From assembly GCA_964477085.1 (NCBI GenBank), contig CAYZDF010000013.1, forward strand, positions 1 through 53,815: a stretch of 53,815 nt of DNA, in the 5' to 3' direction. Of this stretch, positions 17,358-25,109 are shown piece after piece. The DNA comes from Dichloromethanomonas sp964477085 (GTDB taxonomy: Bacteria; Bacillota; Desulfitobacteriia; Desulfitobacteriales; Syntrophobotulaceae). The notes below the pieces were generated by a model that did no database searches, was not told the DNA's origin, and saw nothing but the letters and a program-made list of their open reading frames with translations. The position numbers and the translations under genes were made by a program. Within the stretch, counting starts at the first letter, position 1, and the number at the start of each line of letters is the position of its first letter.

Positions 17358-17972
17358 ATGAAAGATTTACTATTGTCCTATAATCAATTAAAACGCAACT
17401 TTACAAGCAGGGAGTATTTACTTAGTCTATTGGGTATTCATATTTCTCCGGTGGTCCTTGCTTCCAAACCTGCGGTATTCATCAACATAACAAATATCGT
17501 CAAAAAAAATCTTGTACAAATATGGGACAGGGAGAAAAAAATTCTGTTTGCACAGACTAAACTAAAGTATGAGGAAATGAACAGGAAACAAGAAGGTGTT
17601 TCTGTTTTAATCTATCACCCTAATCATCTTTCAGCAGTTTTTCAAATCTCTGAGCACGTCGGCTTTTTACATTCTTTTGGCTATCCAGATCCGGATAACT
17701 TGTCATCTAATATTCAATTTTTAAAAAAAAGAATTTATGGCGGATCTTTTCCCCATGAAGTAGGTTTATTTCTAGGTATTCCCCTTGCAGAAGTCCGGAT
17801 CTTTATGCATAACCCTGAGAAGAAGCCTTTAATGACAGGGTATTGGAAAGTGTACCTTGATATGGAGGGAGCGAAGGCAACTTTCGACCAATATAACTTG
17901 CTTAAACGCTCATTTATGGAATATATTCTGGCAGGAAATAAAGCGGAAGATTATTTGTATCAAATCATATAG
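17358..17972 (+). CDS. DUF3793 family protein
   Basis: Protein of unknown function, 204 aa, recognised as DUF3793 from FPHEVGLFLGIPLAEV (about 133-148) and the GYWKVYLDMEGAKATF stretch near 160. No signal peptide or membrane segment. The family is common in anaerobic Firmicutes; its biochemical role is not established. It has its own transcript: a terminator precedes it and SD AAAGGAGA is seven bases before ATG. An internal Ile/Asn-rich N-terminal region is more variable than the C-terminal half. Confidence 0.75.
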   Translation: MKDLLLSYNQLKRNFTSREYLLSLLGIHISPVVLASKPAVFINITNIVKKNLVQIWDREKKILFAQTKLKYEEMNRKQEGVSVLIYHPNHLSAVFQISEHVGFLHSFGYPDPDNLSSNIQFLKKRIYGGSFPHEVGLFLGIPLAEVRIFMHNPEKKPLMTGYWKVYLDMEGAKATFDQYNLLKRSFMEYILAGNKAEDYLYQII

Positions 17973-18004
17973 ACCAACCTAAACCTAAGTCCTATATTTT
18001 TTTT
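17967..18004 (+). terminator. Possible terminator after DUF3793 gene
   Basis: ATATAG (17967-17972) can pair with CTATAT (17992-17997), followed by a run of eight T. The stem is short and AT-rich. Confidence 0.4.
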
Positions 18005-18037
18005 GTTTTTATAATGAAATGGTCCTATTGAAAAAAA

Positions 18038-18086
18038 GTATGTTTTATTGCCATAATGTTAACAGGAAATTAATGTTAAAACATAC
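18038..18086. repeat. 10-base inverted repeat with internal direct repeats
   Basis: GTATGTTTTA (18038-18047) and its exact complement TAAAACATAC (18077-18086) enclose two copies of AATGTTAA (about 18054 and 18072). It lies in the AT-rich gap before the histidine kinase gene and could be a regulator site. No clear sigma-A promoter was found in this 299-base gap. Confidence 0.5.
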
Positions 18087-18220
18087 ATATTTGCCTCAAA
18101 TCTATATTTAATATTTTTGTGAAATTTAATGCAAACCAAGAAAATAAAAGAATCTTCTTTCCTGCCTATCCTTTAGTGGTAATTAGATAAATAGAAGAAA
18201 AAGAAGATAGGAGGCATAAT

Positions 18221-18250
18221 ATGAGAGAAGATGTCATAGTTATGAGGTAA
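18221..18250 (+). CDS. Nine-codon mini-ORF upstream of the histidine kinase
   Basis: ATG to TAA encodes MREDVIVMR. A strong ribosome site TAGGAGG (18208-18214) stands six bases upstream, better than that of the kinase gene that follows 21 bases after its stop. It may be a leader peptide coupling translation to the kinase, or the remnant of a longer gene. Nothing in its sequence shows an amino-acid-specific attenuator. Confidence 0.35.
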   Translation: MREDVIVMR

Positions 18251-18271
18251 GAGCAAAGGGGAGGGACAACG

Positions 18272-19348
18272 TTGTTAAATTACCATAACAATAATCAAGA
18301 AAAAGCCATCATAAATCCTGAGATAAAAACGGTTGTTTTTTATCTTGACCACGATGGTTGTTGCAGAATGGTTGATCAATGTTCCGATGGCTGGAAAACT
18401 TTAGCCAAATTGACATATGGCAGACTATTTGTAAGAGAGGGAACAGTTTCGGAACTTAACCTTTCACAGTATATCGTCGACCATGAAAGAACCATTCTTC
18501 AAGAACATATACAACGCTGTCTGAAAACTCAACAACCGGTAATATCTGAACTTCATCTGCAAGCCCAGGATGGAACGACACAGCGGGTTCAAATTACATC
18601 AATTCCCCAAACAGTTTATCCTGTGCAAGAAGGCTTATTGACAATTATGCATGATATGAACTATCATCAAGATTTAAAGGACGTTTTCAGTCGGCTGGAA
18701 GAGTTAAATCTAGTTGGGAAAATTGCAGGAAGTGTTGCGCATGAGGTTCGCAATCCTCTGACCGTAGTAAGAGGTCACTTACAGTTGTTAAGCTGGGACC
18801 GTAATCTGGAAAAGTATAATAATCAGCTGAGTACTATGATCACGGAAATAGACCGCGCTGTTGAAATACTAACTGAATTGCTCTATATGAGCAGACCGAG
18901 TGAGACCCGAACTGAGCGGGTAAACATCAATGATATTCTTAATCAGCTTTATCAACTTCTTAATGCGGAGGCACTTGTTAATTTGCATGAGGTCATCTAT
19001 GAATTAGAGGAAGTGCCTGATGTCATGCTCGATAAGAAGAGGTTCCGACAGGTCGTACTTAATCTTCTGAATAATGGCTTACAGGCGATGGAGAACCATA
19101 ATAAGATCATTATTAGAACCTATGCCAACGAGGGCAAAGTGCATTTTTCCATTAGAGATCATGGAAAAGGAATTCCACCTGAAGTCTTAAAAAAGTTAGG
19201 GACTCCTTTTGTTACAACAAAGGCTAACGGAACGGGTCTAGGATTAGCAGCATGTTATAACATTATCCAGGAACACCAGGCTAAGATGGAAATAGATACA
19301 GGTTCAGAAGGCACAACGTTTACTATCATATTCGATGCTATAGCATAA
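18272..19348 (+). CDS. Soluble PAS-like sensor histidine kinase
   Basis: Orphan two-component kinase, 358 aa, without membrane segments, so it reads a cytoplasmic signal. Residues ~15-130 look like a PAS-type sensor and carry Cys30, Cys31 and Cys37. The HisKA domain has the phospho-accepting His157 in SVAHEVRNPLT. The HATPase domain shows NLLNNGLQAM (N box, near 266), DHGKGIP (G1) and GTGLGLA (G2). The build resembles the sporulation kinases (KinA/KinE type) that feed Spo0F/Spo0A; no response regulator is adjacent. TTG start after GGGAGGG. Confidence 0.85.
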   Translation: MLNYHNNNQEKAIINPEIKTVVFYLDHDGCCRMVDQCSDGWKTLAKLTYGRLFVREGTVSELNLSQYIVDHERTILQEHIQRCLKTQQPVISELHLQAQDGTTQRVQITSIPQTVYPVQEGLLTIMHDMNYHQDLKDVFSRLEELNLVGKIAGSVAHEVRNPLTVVRGHLQLLSWDRNLEKYNNQLSTMITEIDRAVEILTELLYMSRPSETRTERVNINDILNQLYQLLNAEALVNLHEVIYELEEVPDVMLDKKRFRQVVLNLLNNGLQAMENHNKIIIRTYANEGKVHFSIRDHGKGIPPEVLKKLGTPFVTTKANGTGLGLAACYNIIQEHQAKMEIDTGSEGTTFTIIFDAIA

Positions 19349-19376
19349 GGTGGAGAGAAAAGTATTTATAACGATT

Positions 19377-19410
19377 AGAAAAGTCGGATGATCCGGCTTT
19401 TCTATTATTT
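19377..19410 (+). terminator. Rho-independent terminator after the histidine kinase
   Basis: AGAAAAGTCGG pairs with CCGGCTTTTCT (one G-T pair), loop ATGAT, followed by ATTATTT. Confidence 0.8.
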
Positions 19411-19560
19411 AGGCATGGACCTAGAAAGTCTTAATCTCTTCAGGTTATGTTATCTGTTGTTAAACACTGTGTAATCGTTGAAAGGTATTCTGTGACCGAA
19501 TTCCCTTTAGAACAATATATTAAATAAAGACGCGGGCTTAGGGAGTAAGGAGGAATACGG

Positions 19561-20115
19561 GTGTTCAGCTATCAAAAGAGATTATTATTTCCAGTATACG
19601 TAGAGAATCCTGATCAGAAATTTGCCACTGTTTTATTTGAGCATTTTGGCGGAAGAGATGGTGAATTTACTGCTTTTACCCGACAGATGTGTCATCGGCT
19701 GCATATGACTAATCCTTATGTACGAGATTTGTTGGGGATGATTGCCGCCGAGGAATTAGGACATATGGAGATGATCGGTGTGGCTATTAAAAAATTAGGG
19801 GTACCGGATTTACCTATATATAATTCCAATGAGAGATTTTGGGAAGTAGAATACATTGACAATACGACTGATGTTCTTGAAATGTTGAGAATGGATGAGG
19901 AAGCGGAAGATAGAACAAAAAAATTATATGATAAGCATTTAAAAATGACCGGAGATCCTAATCTAAAGCGAATGATCCAGTTCCTGATTAACAGGGAGGA
20001 AGTCCACCAGAGGTTATTTAAAAAAACAGGTATACTTATCACTCAGGGAGCAAGTAATGAGCAATTCTCAACTTTAATCCATGAATACAAAATGAGCTTG
20101 CGGGTTGTTAAATAA
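19561..20115 (+). CDS. Manganese catalase-like protein, CotJC type
   Basis: Ferritin-like dimetal protein of the manganese catalase family, 184 aa. This is the short form typical of the spore coat protein CotJC rather than full-length (~270 aa) catalase. Metal-ligand helices are recognisable as FEHFGGRDGEFTA, AAEELGHMEMI, and NREEVHQRL. GTG start at 19561 follows AAGGAGGAA (19549-19557). No cotJA or cotJB neighbour is present. Function as a coat or peroxide-protective enzyme is inferred from the family. Confidence 0.82.
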   Translation: MFSYQKRLLFPVYVENPDQKFATVLFEHFGGRDGEFTAFTRQMCHRLHMTNPYVRDLLGMIAAEELGHMEMIGVAIKKLGVPDLPIYNSNERFWEVEYIDNTTDVLEMLRMDEEAEDRTKKLYDKHLKMTGDPNLKRMIQFLINREEVHQRLFKKTGILITQGASNEQFSTLIHEYKMSLRVVK

Positions 20116-20341
20116 TAACGTTTCCTAATCTTTTCACAATCGTCTCTTTCTCCCCAATTAACTTTGGCGGCAAAAAATGTGATACTGTCCACCTCAATGG
20201 ATCACCATCCTATGATCTCCCTTGTAGGGTAAATACGAGGAAGACTGAAAACGTTACCTGAAGTTATATTCATAAATGAGTATAAAGCACCGAAACATGA
20301 CCGAGAATATAAAGAGTAATCTCGAAAATGGTGGTGAAATA

Positions 20342-20827
20342 ATGACGAATCCAAGAAAGAAACTCAGTTTAATTCTATTCAGCGGCGAATACGATAAAGC
20401 AATGGCAGCTTTGATACTCGCTAATACAGCCAAAGAGATGAATATAACCGTTAATATTTTCTTTGCTTTCTGGGGTCTCTGTCTGATCAGAGATCCGGAG
20501 AAGATGTCTCTTGAAGATAAGTCGGCTTTTGAGAAAATGTTCAGTATGGTCGCTCCTAAAGGCCCGGAGGACTTACCTTTATCCAAGATGAACATGGCAG
20601 GATTGGGGAAGGCCATGCTTAAAGAGATGATGGAGGAGCATGACGCACCTGATTTGACAGCCTTTCTCAAAGGTGCTCAAAAAAAAGGGGTAAACTTCTT
20701 TGCCTGCAAGCTTTCTCTGGAGGTAATGGGCTTCAAGCTTGTGGAAATGTTACCCAATGTTCAAGTTTTGACTGCAAAAGAATACTTGCAGGATGCCCTG
20801 CAAGCAGATATTCAGCTTTTTATTTGA
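20342..20827 (+). CDS. DsrE/DsrF/DrsH-like family protein
   Basis: Small cytoplasmic protein (161 aa from the chosen start) of the DsrE-like family linked to sulfur relay or sulfane handling. Family features: the strand KLSLILFSGEYDKAMAALILAN, the FFAFWGLCLIR motif, and the conserved cysteine in FACKLSLEVMGF. ATG 20342 follows GGTGG; the open frame extends to ATG 20276, where there is no ribosome site. Its 3' end overlaps the convergent minus-strand gene by eight bases. The partner protein is unknown. Confidence 0.75.
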   Translation: MTNPRKKLSLILFSGEYDKAMAALILANTAKEMNITVNIFFAFWGLCLIRDPEKMSLEDKSAFEKMFSMVAPKGPEDLPLSKMNMAGLGKAMLKEMMEEHDAPDLTAFLKGAQKKGVNFFACKLSLEVMGFKLVEMLPNVQVLTAKEYLQDALQADIQLFI

Positions 20828-21125
20828 TTCGGGGAATTTTATACTCCTTGTCCGGATCTTCAGCATCGATAACAGTGGTATAATTCTGATTGCCATTACT
20901 TTCTTCTTCGGGCTGGTCACAACTACCAGGAGTGGTTTTCATGGTATACGTACGGATCGTAAAACCTCTGTTGGGAGTTCCTTTATGGAACAATTTGACG
21001 TAGATCAAGCGAGCAACGATTACCACACCGATGATAATCAAGAAGACCCAAAAGGCCATGACCGCGAGGAAAAGTAAACCTAAGGATAGGATCGACCATA
21101 GAATAACTCTAAGAGCATTTGGCAC
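20820..21125 (-). CDS. Small membrane protein, unknown
   Basis: Not assigned to a family. The 101 residues contain one long or two short hydrophobic helices at about 6-45 (VILWSILSLGLLFLAVMAFW onward) and a polar, acidic C-terminal half with DPDKEYKIPRI at the end. The GTG start at 21125 follows AGAGGTGATG, which overlaps the end of the upstream gene region. It probably forms a unit with the membrane protein gene six bases upstream on the same strand. Confidence 0.6.
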   Translation of the reverse strand: MPNALRVILWSILSLGLLFLAVMAFWVFLIIIGVVIVARLIYVKLFHKGTPNRGFTIRTYTMKTTPGSCDQPEEESNGNQNYTTVIDAEDPDKEYKIPRIK

Positions 21126-21130
21126 TTACA

Positions 21131-21802
21131 TCACCTCTTGCGTTTGGATTGTCCTGACTTGCCAGACTGGCTGGGCTTCCCAGTCTTTCCGGTTTTACTT
21201 ATTTTATTGTCTATTTTAGCTTTAGAAGGTTTAGGTTTAGCTGGATTGAATAACCGATAAACATTATAAAGGCCAGCTGCCTGAATCAGAATGACCAGAA
21301 TATAACTGAATAAAGTAATGGTGAAGATGGACTGAAGGGAAGCACTTGCACCGGTAAAAGGCAGAAGAGAAATAATACTGACAACTAAGAGAATACCAGC
21401 AACACCTAAGAAAAGGTAAGTACGTTGGAGAAGGGTTCGTTGAATATAGCGGTCATTGAAATTCTCCTCGACAACCTCAATAGATCCTTTGGCGATAATA
21501 AATATAAAGTACATATTTAGTCCAAAAAGAATAATTTTAGCAATGTCCAACCCTAATGATACTTTAAGCAGCAGTTCAGGATGATAGGTAAAGTTGTAGA
21601 CCTTAACCAGAGATAGGGCGATTAAAGGGTAGATAAGTTTATTGGCTAAAGCGAAAAAGTCATTCTCTTTAGCCAAGCCTTTCAAACCTTTGTAGAGAAA
21701 ATAGTAACCCACGACATCCGGCAGAATATCAATACCTCTGAAAGCATAAAAATCAAGTTGGAATAATAGACCCAAAAAGAGATTAAAAAAACTGGAATGC
21801 AT
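21131..21802 (-). CDS. Polytopic membrane protein with basic C-terminal tail, unknown
   Basis: Unassigned, 223 aa. About five hydrophobic segments span residues 5-190 (for example IDILPDVVGYYFLYKGL, LIYPLIALSLV, IILFGLNMYFIFIIA). The last ~35 residues are Lys/Ser/Gly-rich (KTGKPSQSGKSGQSKRKR), a likely cytoplasmic, nucleic-acid or phospholipid-contacting tail. ATG 21802 follows GAGAGGAGA; the open frame running to 21916 lacks a ribosome site. Co-transcribed with the small membrane protein downstream. Confidence 0.65.
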   Translation of the reverse strand: MHSSFFNLFLGLLFQLDFYAFRGIDILPDVVGYYFLYKGLKGLAKENDFFALANKLIYPLIALSLVKVYNFTYHPELLLKVSLGLDIAKIILFGLNMYFIFIIAKGSIEVVEENFNDRYIQRTLLQRTYLFLGVAGILLVVSIISLLPFTGASASLQSIFTITLFSYILVILIQAAGLYNVYRLFNPAKPKPSKAKIDNKISKTGKTGKPSQSGKSGQSKRKR

Positions 21803-22045
21803 AGACAGTCTCCTCTCACCATGAAAAATATAAAGGGTTGTGTTATTGTTCTGTTGATTAAATCTTTTTATTCTAACTATAATGTTAATTATCATAAATA
21901 TTCTTACTAATTTCAATAACTTCTGGCAAAAATAATTAAATGGGTGTTCAAAGATAATTTGAGTATTGAATTTTAATGTAATTCTAATACAAATGCATTA
22001 GTCTATTAACGTAAATTGTGTTAATATAAGCAAAGAAAGGGGGAT

Positions 22046-22540
22046 ATGGTATTGTTTGCTGGAATTTCTCTTTCCCTGATCATAGTGGGAATTATCCTTA
22101 TTATACTGGAGATATTTATTATTCCTGGATTCGGAATCACAGGGATCGCCGGGCTTCTTATGATGATTGGCGGGATATTTTTAGCGGCTGATACGTTTGC
22201 TCAGGGCGTTATTTATCTTCTCATAACGTTTTTGACAACCGGTTTGCTTATCTATATTGGAGTTAAGACAGGCCGCTTAAAAAGATTGTGGGGAAAGATT
22301 TCTTTGGGTGAGAAACAAAAATCTGAAGAAGGTTATTTGGCACCCAAACAGGAATATGCTCATTATCTGGGTAAGACAGGCATTGCTTTGACGCTGCTCA
22401 GGCCTGCAGGGTCAGCCCTGATTGATGATGAAAGAGTTGATGTCGTCACTGACGGAAGTTTTATAGCAAAAGACTCTAAAATTAAAGTTATAGCGGTAGA
22501 AGGTACCAGGATCATTGTCCGAAAGGATGAAAATATATAG
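22046..22540 (+). CDS. NfeD-like membrane protein
   Basis: NfeD family protein, 164 aa, with two to three N-terminal membrane helices (about 3-70, containing the ILEIFIIPGFGITGIAG pattern typical of NfeD) and a C-terminal OB-fold (about 105-160, GKTGIALTLLRPAGSALID...). These proteins partner with flotillins in bacterial membrane microdomains, and floA follows directly, as in B. subtilis yqeZ-floA. The ATG at 22046 is only two bases after GAAAGGGGG; TTG at 22052 is better spaced and may be the true start. Confidence 0.88.
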   Translation: MVLFAGISLSLIIVGIILIILEIFIIPGFGITGIAGLLMMIGGIFLAADTFAQGVIYLLITFLTTGLLIYIGVKTGRLKRLWGKISLGEKQKSEEGYLAPKQEYAHYLGKTGIALTLLRPAGSALIDDERVDVVTDGSFIAKDSKIKVIAVEGTRIIVRKDENI

Positions 22541-22548
22541 GAGGTGAA

Positions 22549-22561
22549 GCCCTTTTAGGGC
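22549..22561 (+). promoter_or_regulatory. Hairpin between the ribosome site and start codon of floA
   Basis: AGGAGG (22539-22544) is 26 bases from the floA ATG, too far for normal initiation. Between them GCCCT-TTT-AGGGC can form a hairpin that brings the site to ~13 bases. No alternative in-frame start exists, because TAG at 22556 closes the frame. Confidence 0.5.
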
Positions 22562-22570
22562 GCCAATACG

Positions 22571-23569
22571 ATGAGTGCTTTAATTACATCGGCAATTCTA
22601 ATTATTCTCGTTCTAGTCTTACTAATGGTTCTTTTTACGTTTATCCCAGTCGGGCTGTGGATTTCGGCACTGGCTGCAGGTGTAAATGTCGGAATCTTTA
22701 CCCTGGTTGGAATGCGATTGCGTCGGGTTATCCCCAGTCGGATCGTTAATCCGCTGATTAAGGCCCACAAAGCAGGTCTTGGATTGTCACCATCTCAGCT
22801 GGAAGCCCATTACCTGGCTGGTGGTAATGTAGACAGAGTTGTTAATGCCCTGATCGCTGCAGAAAGAGCAGCTATACCTTTAAAATTTGAAAGAGCTGCA
22901 GCTATTGACCTCGCTGGTCGCGATGTGCTGCAAGCCGTTCAGATGTCTGTTAACCCTAAAGTCATTGAGACCCCGGTCGTATCTGCGGTAGCAGCCAATG
23001 GTATTGAATTAAGAGTAAAAGCTCGTGTTACGGTAAGAGCCAATATTGACCGTTTAGTAGGGGGCGCCGGTGAAGAAACCATTATCGCTCGTGTTGGTGA
23101 AGGTATTGTAACCAGTATCGGTAGTTCCGAATCCCATAAAGCGGTATTGGAAAATCCAGATGTCGTATCTCAGACCGTTTTGAATAAAGGGCTTGACTCC
23201 GGAACCGCTTTCGAAATTCTCTCCATTGATATTGCTGATGTCGATGTTGGTAAGAATATCGGCGCCCAACTTCAGACTGACCAGGCAGAAGCTGATAAGC
23301 GTATTGCTCAGGCTAAAGCTGAGGAACGCAGAGCCATGGCTGTTGCCAAAGAACAAGAGATGAAAGCTTCTGTTCAGGAAATGAGAGCCAAAGTAGTTGA
23401 AGCTGAAGCTGAAGTTCCAAAGGCATTGGCTTCCGCACTTAAAGAGGGTAATCTTGGCGTTATGGATTATTACAATCTTCAAAATGTGATTGCAGACACC
23501 AAGATGAGAGATAACATTGCTACCACAGCGAAGGGAGATGCTCCAGAAGGCACTCTACCTAAAAAGTAG
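22571..23569 (+). CDS. floA: Flotillin-like protein FloA
   Basis: Membrane-microdomain scaffold of the FloA/YqfA family, 332 aa, matching the B. subtilis length. An N-terminal hydrophobic hairpin (about 5-35) is followed by the PHB region (LAGRDVLQAVQMSVNPKVIE, VRANIDRLVGGAGEET) and an Ala/Glu-rich coiled coil (about 235-290, AQAKAEERRAMAVAKEQEMK). It works in the membrane with the NfeD-like protein encoded just upstream. The start codon is 26 bases from its AGGAGG site with a hairpin between them (see separate entry). Confidence 0.95.
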   Translation: MSALITSAILIILVLVLLMVLFTFIPVGLWISALAAGVNVGIFTLVGMRLRRVIPSRIVNPLIKAHKAGLGLSPSQLEAHYLAGGNVDRVVNALIAAERAAIPLKFERAAAIDLAGRDVLQAVQMSVNPKVIETPVVSAVAANGIELRVKARVTVRANIDRLVGGAGEETIIARVGEGIVTSIGSSESHKAVLENPDVVSQTVLNKGLDSGTAFEILSIDIADVDVGKNIGAQLQTDQAEADKRIAQAKAEERRAMAVAKEQEMKASVQEMRAKVVEAEAEVPKALASALKEGNLGVMDYYNLQNVIADTKMRDNIATTAKGDAPEGTLPKK

Positions 23570-23579
23570 GTGATGGTTA

Positions 23580-24239
23580 GTGGATTTCTTTACGTTTATA
23601 ATCATTGCGGTTTTTATCTATAACATCTTTTCCAAAAAAGATAAACCCCCCAGGCGTGGGCAACGCAGCGCAGAAGATCCTCGGCGTACACCTCAGCCCG
23701 ATGCAGAACGGGAGAGAGAGATTGCCAGAGAAGTTCGACCCCAGCGCGGAGGTCTCTTTGAGAACCTGGAAAGGCAGATCCGGGAGGCATCCGAGAAATT
23801 AGAAAAGGAATTACAGGGAGAAAGATCTCAACCACAGCCTCAAAAACCGGCCCCTGTAAAAACTTATCGAAGAACGACAGAACAACCTCGATCGAAAGTG
23901 AGTCCCCCTCAAGAACTCAGTTATCGAGAAACGGAAGGAGTCTGGGGTCACGAAGGGCGTTCAGACTACGATAAATATGTCAGCAAACAAGGTACGGCTG
24001 GAGTCGAGGGTACAGGTGGGGTAGAAGGAACTTGGGGAACCGAGGGCCGAGAATATGCCGATCGGTATTGGGAAAAAACCAGTGAGATCGAACAATCAGA
24101 AATCGGTGCCGGACCAAGCTATGCGCAGGAACGTTATGCAGGTGCTTTAGGATTCTCCTCTTCGGAAATTGTTCAGGGTATTATCTGGGCAGAAGTGTTA
24201 AAAGAGCCTAAAGGTAGAAGGGCAATGTCGAGGAGATAA
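23580..24239 (+). CDS. Membrane-anchored charged coiled-coil protein, third gene of nfeD-floA unit
   Basis: No family assigned. 219 aa: one N-terminal membrane anchor (about 3-19), a very basic, Pro/Arg-rich linker, a short amphipathic coiled coil (GLFENLERQIREASEKLEKE, about 58-77), a Gly/Glu/Thr-rich segment with repeats of GVEGT and GTEG (about 140-165), and a distinct C-terminal motif FSSSEIVQGIIWAEVLKEPKG. GTG start; AGGTGATGG overlaps the floA stop. Position suggests a flotillin-microdomain accessory protein; function is inference. Confidence 0.7.
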   Translation: MDFFTFIIIAVFIYNIFSKKDKPPRRGQRSAEDPRRTPQPDAEREREIAREVRPQRGGLFENLERQIREASEKLEKELQGERSQPQPQKPAPVKTYRRTTEQPRSKVSPPQELSYRETEGVWGHEGRSDYDKYVSKQGTAGVEGTGGVEGTWGTEGREYADRYWEKTSEIEQSEIGAGPSYAQERYAGALGFSSSEIVQGIIWAEVLKEPKGRRAMSRR

Positions 24240-24261
24240 TCCAATCCAAGAATAAAACCAC

Positions 24262-24300
24262 AAGCTGCTCTTTAGATAAGCTGGAGAGCAGCTTTCATAA
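24262..24300 (+). terminator. Terminator after the floA unit
   Basis: AAGCTGCTCT pairs perfectly with AGAGCAGCTT (24285-24294), followed by a weak T-stretch (TCATAATTCT). Confidence 0.6.
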
Positions 24301-24326
24301 TTCTACATAGGAGTCTTCTTACATCA

Positions 24327-24370
24327 TAGACTAAGCTCAGAGTGAGCCGGAATAATTAAGTAGTAGTCTA
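24327..24370. repeat. Nested inverted repeats upstream of the ArsC/Spx-like gene
   Basis: Outer arms TAGACTA (24327-24333) and TAGTCTA (24364-24370) enclose a small hairpin GCTCA-GAG-TGAGC (24335-24347). It ends 24 bases before the start codon and could be an operator or a folded leader. Confidence 0.45.
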
Positions 24371-24394
24371 AAATAATAATGGAGAGAGTGAGTC

Positions 24395-24733
24395 GTGAAT
24401 ATTCAAATTTTCGGAGTGAAAAAGTGTTTTGATACCAAGAAAGCTGAACGCTATTTTAAAGAGCGGAGGATTAAATTCCAATTCGTGGACCTTGATCAGA
24501 AAGGATTAAGTAAGGGCGAACTGCAAAGTGTAAAAGTGGCAGTAGGCCTGAACAATCTGATCAACCCTAAAAGCAAGGCCTATACGAAGCTAAACCTGGA
24601 CAAGATCAGTAGTGCCAGTATCAGAGAAGAGTTGCTTCTGAACAATCCAGCTTTGTATAGCACGCCTATTGTCCGAAACGGTAAGCTGTCTACCGTGGGG
24701 TATGCACCAGAGGTCTGGGATACTTGGGAATAA
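24395..24733 (+). CDS. ArsC/Spx family protein
   Basis: Thioredoxin-fold protein of the ArsC/Spx/MgsR group, 112 aa. It has a single N-terminal cysteine, Cys11 in KKCFDTKKAERYF, where Spx has CxxC. The family pattern continues with FVDLDQKGLSKGEL and the cis-Pro strand YSTPIVRNGK. It may be a glutaredoxin-linked reductase or a redox regulator; the single Cys argues against a classical Spx switch. GTG start after GGAGAGAG. A GC-rich hairpin follows. Confidence 0.78.
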   Translation: MNIQIFGVKKCFDTKKAERYFKERRIKFQFVDLDQKGLSKGELQSVKVAVGLNNLINPKSKAYTKLNLDKISSASIREELLLNNPALYSTPIVRNGKLSTVGYAPEVWDTWE

Positions 24734-24784
24734 TCATAATAACAGAACCAAGCGAAACAAGCGTTAGGTCCGCCAATACGGGGT

Positions 24785-24822
24785 GGGGGCGCAGCCGAAG
24801 CATAAAGGTTCGTTACGCCCCC
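24785..24822 (+). terminator. GC-rich hairpin at left edge of glycan island
   Basis: GGGGGCG (24785-24791) pairs with CGCCCCC (24816-24822), with a short inner CGAA/TTCG pairing, followed by TTCTAC. It separates the plus-strand ArsC-like gene from the minus-strand island. Confidence 0.55.
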
Positions 24823-24878
24823 TTCTACATAATCGGAATTTATTTGGATAAATAATTTAAAGTTTACTTGCAGAAGGT

Positions 24879-25109
24879 TTATTTACCGGTTTTTTTAAGC
24901 AAAATGTTATAAATATCTCCGAGATCTTTGAATGATGTCGCTTCATCCATGGTAAATTCAACACCATAGGTATCCTCCAATTCACCGATAACGACCCAGT
25001 GCATAAGTGAATCCCAGCCCGGAGTTGTGTTGGCCGTTGAATGCTCATTAAGAATTTGGGGGTCTACCTTTAGGATATTAGCAACAAAATTTATAAATTG
25101 ATTATCCAT
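24879..25109 (-). CDS. Acyl carrier protein
   Basis: Small ACP, 76 aa, whose Ser34 in GWDSLMHW is the 4'-phosphopantetheine site. Its start overlaps the 3' end of the FkbH-like gene by eight bases. Such ACPs pair with FkbH proteins that load a glyceryl or other short acyl group, often for surface glycan or secondary metabolite modification. As the FkbH partner appears frameshifted, this ACP may be a surviving piece of a dying module. It is the last gene of the minus-strand run. Confidence 0.85.
   Translation of the reverse strand: MDNQFINFVANILKVDPQILNEHSTANTTPGWDSLMHWVVIGELEDTYGVEFTMDEATSFKDLGDIYNILLKKTGK

Noticed and set aside
17973..18271. Sigma-H or Spo0A-type promoter for the kinase gene
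   Set aside because: AGGAAAT-like and GAAT-like pieces occur, but not at usable spacing.
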